A DNA stretch of 9,141 bases, taken from positions 1 through 9,141 of the forward strand of contig QHNU01000142.1 in NCBI GenBank assembly GCA_003218525.1, given 5' to 3'. Within the stretch, counting starts at the first letter, position 1; every line of letters begins with the position of its first letter. The stretch comes from Verrucomicrobiota bacterium (GTDB lineage: Bacteria; Verrucomicrobiota; Verrucomicrobiia; Chthoniobacterales; UBA10450). The notes under the pieces were generated by a model. That model worked only from the letters and a program-made list of their open reading frames with translations, searched no databases and was not told the DNA's origin. Made by a program: the position numbers and the translations under genes. Below, one piece after another: positions 6,824 to 9,141 of the stretch.

Positions 6824-7966
6824 TCAAGGCGGGTAAATTTGTTCCCCCGCAACGAAGGTCTGCTTCACCTCGAACTCTGGTGAAAACACAACCAGATCAG
6901 CATCATTGCCGATAGCGATTTCGCCCTTTTTTGGCAGGCCAATTTGGCGTGCCGGGTTGAGAGATGCCATGGCGACGGCTTCGGGTACAGGAATGCGGAC
7001 ATCGCGCACCATCGTGCGCACCAGATCGATCATCGAAGCGACACTTCCGGCGAGGGCCGATTCATCTGCGAGCAGGCCAACCCCATTTTTGACCACGCAT
7101 TTTCTCCCGCCGAGCTCAAATGGCGTGCCGTTCGGCAAACCCGCACCGGAAGTCGCGTCGGTCACGAGCGATATTCCAGAGGCGCCTTTCGCCTGGTAAA
7201 CCATTTTCATGAGCGTCGGGGATACGTGATGACCATCGGCAATCAGTTCGCAGTTCATTTCCGGCTCGCCCAAAGCAAACTCGAGTAAACCGGCAATACG
7301 ATAAATTCCACGGCGTCGCGCCGACGACATGCAATTGAATGTATGGGTTGCACTGCGCATTCCACATTCAAAGCCGGCGCGCGCTTCTTCGTCCAACGCG
7401 TCGGAGTGTCCGCCGCTTACACTAATTCCAGAAGAGACAAATCGTTCGATTGCCTGCAGCGCGCCCTTTATTTCCGGCGCAAGCGTGACGCGTTTAATGA
7501 CGTCGGCGTCCACTAGCAGCTGATCGGTCACTTCCGGCTTTGGCTCACAGATAAATTCTGAATTTTGCGCGCCCGCCTTGTGGGGCGAGATAAAAGGCCC
7601 CTCCACATGCGCGCCAGCGATCTGCGGGATTTGTGAGCGGTACTCTCTCACCCGGGTGAGAACGGAAACGATCCCTTTGATCTCCGCTGTGACTGTGGTC
7701 AGCAGGAGCGAAGTCGTTCCCCCGCGGCCATGGTAATCGCAAATTACCCGAAACGATTCCAAGCTCATCTCCATCGCATCCCGGCCAAGTGCGCCATGAA
7801 CGTGTAAATCGACAAAGCCAGGTCCTAGGAAATTTTTGCCCAGATCGATTGCGTTTTGAGCTGCGCCCCGGGGACGCAGGTCCGCGATTTTCCCATCGCG
7901 AACCTCAACGTCGAGGTCATCGCGAATGGTGTCGGCGAGAATCACGCGTCCATTGGTCAAAATCAT
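6824..7966 (-). CDS. nagA: N-acetylglucosamine-6-phosphate deacetylase
   Basis: This 380-residue amidohydrolase converts GlcNAc-6-phosphate to glucosamine-6-phosphate and acetate in cytoplasmic amino-sugar and cell-wall recycling. The small beta domain is made by both termini (about 1-50 and 345-380). The barrel has GFVDLHVHG (His55, His57), AHVEGPFISPHKAGAQN (Glu122), SGGHSD (His187), ATHTFNCM (His208), ADGHHVSP (substrate His246/247) and LVTDATSGAG (catalytic Asp270). The HxH pair fits members that can hold two metals, unlike the Escherichia coli enzyme, which lacks it (from memory). Length is normal. ATG 7966 is the only fitting start; the ribosome site is weak. No nagB or sugar transporter is nearby. 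It converges on the glycosyltransferase with stop codons touching and is divergent from the flavoprotein gene. Confidence 0.95.
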   Translation of the reverse strand: MILTNGRVILADTIRDDLDVEVRDGKIADLRPRGAAQNAIDLGKNFLGPGFVDLHVHGALGRDAMEMSLESFRVICDYHGRGGTTSLLLTTVTAEIKGIVSVLTRVREYRSQIPQIAGAHVEGPFISPHKAGAQNSEFICEPKPEVTDQLLVDADVIKRVTLAPEIKGALQAIERFVSSGISVSGGHSDALDEEARAGFECGMRSATHTFNCMSSARRRGIYRIAGLLEFALGEPEMNCELIADGHHVSPTLMKMVYQAKGASGISLVTDATSGAGLPNGTPFELGGRKCVVKNGVGLLADESALAGSVASMIDLVRTMVRDVRIPVPEAVAMASLNPARQIGLPKKGEIAIGNDADLVVFSPEFEVKQTFVAGEQIYPP

Positions 7967-8041
7967 CGCGTGTCAGCCTACGCTATCCGGCTTCTTGGAG
8001 GAATTGCGTTTCGAGCCGAGCGCGGGCATGCTTTTGCCTAG
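7967..8041. promoter_or_regulatory. Divergent intergenic region, nagA / flavoprotein
   Basis: This 75-base gap separates nagA (minus) from the flavoprotein gene (plus), so both promoters must lie in it or in the adjacent coding ends. No convincing -35/-10 pair is visible on either strand. GGAGGA at 7997-8002 is the best Shine-Dalgarno-like site but lies about 40 bases before the flavoprotein ATG, too far to serve it. Assignment is by position only. Confidence 0.25.
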
Positions 8042-8857
8042 ATGGATTACGATGTCGCGATCATAGGAGGAGCGTTTTCCGGGGCAGCTACTGCGCTCGT
8101 GCTAAAGCGGCGCTGCCCGAATGCACGCGTGCTGATCGTGGAAAAAAACGCCGCCTTCGATCGCAAAGTGGGCGAATCGACGACCGAGATCAGCAGCTGC
8201 TATATGACGCGCATTCTGGGGATGACCCAGCATCTGGGACACCACCACATCGCAAAACAAGGATTGCGGATGTGGTTCTCACAAAAGGCCGAACAGCCTT
8301 TCGATGATTGCGTGGAAATCGGCGCCCGCTACGGCGCCCGCCTCTCTGGCTTCCAAGTCGACCGCGCCACTCTCGACTCCCATATGCTCGAGCAGGCGGT
8401 GAAAGCGGGGTGCGACCTGCTGAGACCCGCCAAAGTGACCGGCTTGCAACTGAACGGCGCGGAAGGCCAAACCGTGGGCGTTTCAACCGCGAACCAAGAC
8501 CGTACGATTCGTACCCGCTGGATCGTCGATGCGAGCGGCCGGACCGCTCTGATCTCGCGGATGCTCGGATATTTTCGACCAAACACCGAACACCCGATTA
8601 ACGCCGTCTGGGCACGCTTCACTGCGGCAGAAATTTCCCGATTTCGCCAACGCTTGTCGCACCAGCCGATCGTGGGCGACGAACCATCTCATGGGCTATG
8701 GCTGGTGGTGCTGGATTATTCCGTTGCGAGGAGGCGATGTCAGCGCTGGCATCGTTTACGACAGCCGGATTTTCGAATTGCCAGCTGGCTCTTCTCTCGC
8801 CCAGCGTTTGCACGACCATCTGATTGCGCATCCGATTGGTCGCGAGATTTTCGCTAA
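8042..8857 (+). CDS. FAD-dependent halogenase-like oxidoreductase, N-terminal part (frameshifted)
   Basis: This frame encodes 271 residues, but only about the first 211 belong to the family; the last 60 are out-of-frame read-through. The FAD-binding N-terminus is YDVAIIGGAFSGAATALVL (3-21) with the E34 that binds the ribose. KVGESTTEIS (42-51) is the VGES-type motif of flavin-dependent halogenases and relatives. Lys72 in AKQGLRMWF lies near the position of the halogenase catalytic lysine, a candidate only. WIVDASGRTALIS is the second dinucleotide-fold motif. ATG 8042 directly follows an in-frame TAG, so no earlier start is possible; no Shine-Dalgarno is well placed. The remainder of the protein continues in another frame from about 8676. 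A non-halogenating FAD monooxygenase or reductase remains possible, and the substrate is unknown. Confidence 0.75.
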   Translation: MDYDVAIIGGAFSGAATALVLKRRCPNARVLIVEKNAAFDRKVGESTTEISSCYMTRILGMTQHLGHHHIAKQGLRMWFSQKAEQPFDDCVEIGARYGARLSGFQVDRATLDSHMLEQAVKAGCDLLRPAKVTGLQLNGAEGQTVGVSTANQDRTIRTRWIVDASGRTALISRMLGYFRPNTEHPINAVWARFTAAEISRFRQRLSHQPIVGDEPSHGLWLVVLDYSVARRRCQRWHRLRQPDFRIASWLFSRPAFARPSDCASDWSRDFR

Positions 8858-9141
8858 GGCCAAGGCGATCGAGGGTGATGTGCATGCCTATTCGGCATTG
8901 GCCTATCAGAGCGAGAAGGTCTGCGGCAACGGCTGGGCGGCCGTGGGCGATGCGGCCGGATTCATCGATCCGCTTTACAGCCCCGGGCTGGATTTTTGTT
9001 CTTACACCAGCCATGTCGTTGCGGATCTGCTCGCGCGCAGCGTCAGCGGTGAAGACGTGAGCTCACTTGTTGATTATTACAACGAGCAATATCCGCTGAT
9101 GTATCGCGGCTGGTTCGAGTCACTCTACAAAGACAAATATT
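8676..9141 (+). CDS. FAD-dependent halogenase-like oxidoreductase, C-terminal part (other frame, runs off edge)
   Basis: This frame is open for 155 codons from 8676 to the window end and continues the gene above. It begins ATNHLMGYGWWCWIIPL, containing WCWIIP, a match to the WxWxIP motif that marks flavin-dependent halogenases. It also has GWAAVGDAAGFIDPLYSPGL (from 8931), the second FAD/pyrophosphate motif of this superfamily. Deleting one G of the GGG at 8674-8676 joins both parts into a single protein of at least 366 residues reading PIVATNHLMG across the joint. The break may be a sequencing or assembly error in a short homopolymer or a genuine inactivating mutation. The first in-frame ATG is 8691, but it lies inside the motif region and is unlikely to be a real start. 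The gene is cut at the right edge. Confidence 0.75.

Noticed and set aside
8004..8066. Mini-ORF starting at TTG 8004, preceded by GGAGGA (7997-8002), overlapping the flavoprotein start
   Set aside because: About 20 codons with no recognisable attenuator features, a TTG start, and only two bases between GGAGGA and the start; chance is more likely than a leader peptide.

Overview
This 9.1 kb window is ordinary bacterial chromosome: densely packed, moderately GC-rich, with short intergenic gaps. Protein styles and gene mix fit a soil-type Verrucomicrobiota (possibly Chthoniobacterales) or a similar uncultured lineage. That placement is inference from remembered family resemblance; no rRNA or marker gene is present. 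No tRNA, rRNA, CRISPR array, transposase or phage module was seen, and no stretch longer than 300 bases lacks a gene.

Left part (1-5666), all on the minus strand. In transcription order: a six-helix BrkB/YihY membrane protein; 31 bp later a secreted, lysine/proline-rich peptidoglycan amidase; a small double-ACT-domain protein; then the glycogen debranching enzyme GlgX and a small host-attachment/baeRF-like protein. A convincing intrinsic terminator (3018-3049) lies between the ACT gene and glgX, so glgX plus the small protein are probably a separate transcription unit. The left edge (1-138) holds no supported gene but carries an inverted pair of a palindromic dispersed-repeat-like sequence.

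Middle (5729-7966). A MurG/MGDG-synthase-type glycosyltransferase is divergent from brkB and convergent with nagA (N-acetylglucosamine-6-phosphate deacetylase). The two convergent stop codons abut, with no base between them.

Right part (8042-9141). A flavoprotein of the FAD-dependent halogenase/oxidoreductase superfamily is divergent from nagA. Its reading frame breaks near 8674-8676 and it runs off the right edge. The second half lies in another frame and carries the halogenase-type WxWxIP motif and the second FAD motif. Removing one G of a GGG run restores one continuous protein.

Functionally, four genes touch the envelope or amino-sugar turnover (BrkB, amidase, lipid/PG-type glycosyltransferase, NagA), one serves glycogen breakdown and one may belong to secondary metabolism. 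I see no strong evidence for a wholly new system. The items most worth checking are the frameshifted halogenase-like gene, the inverted repeat doublet at the left edge, and the amidase's lysine-rich linker with its slippage-prone A tracts.
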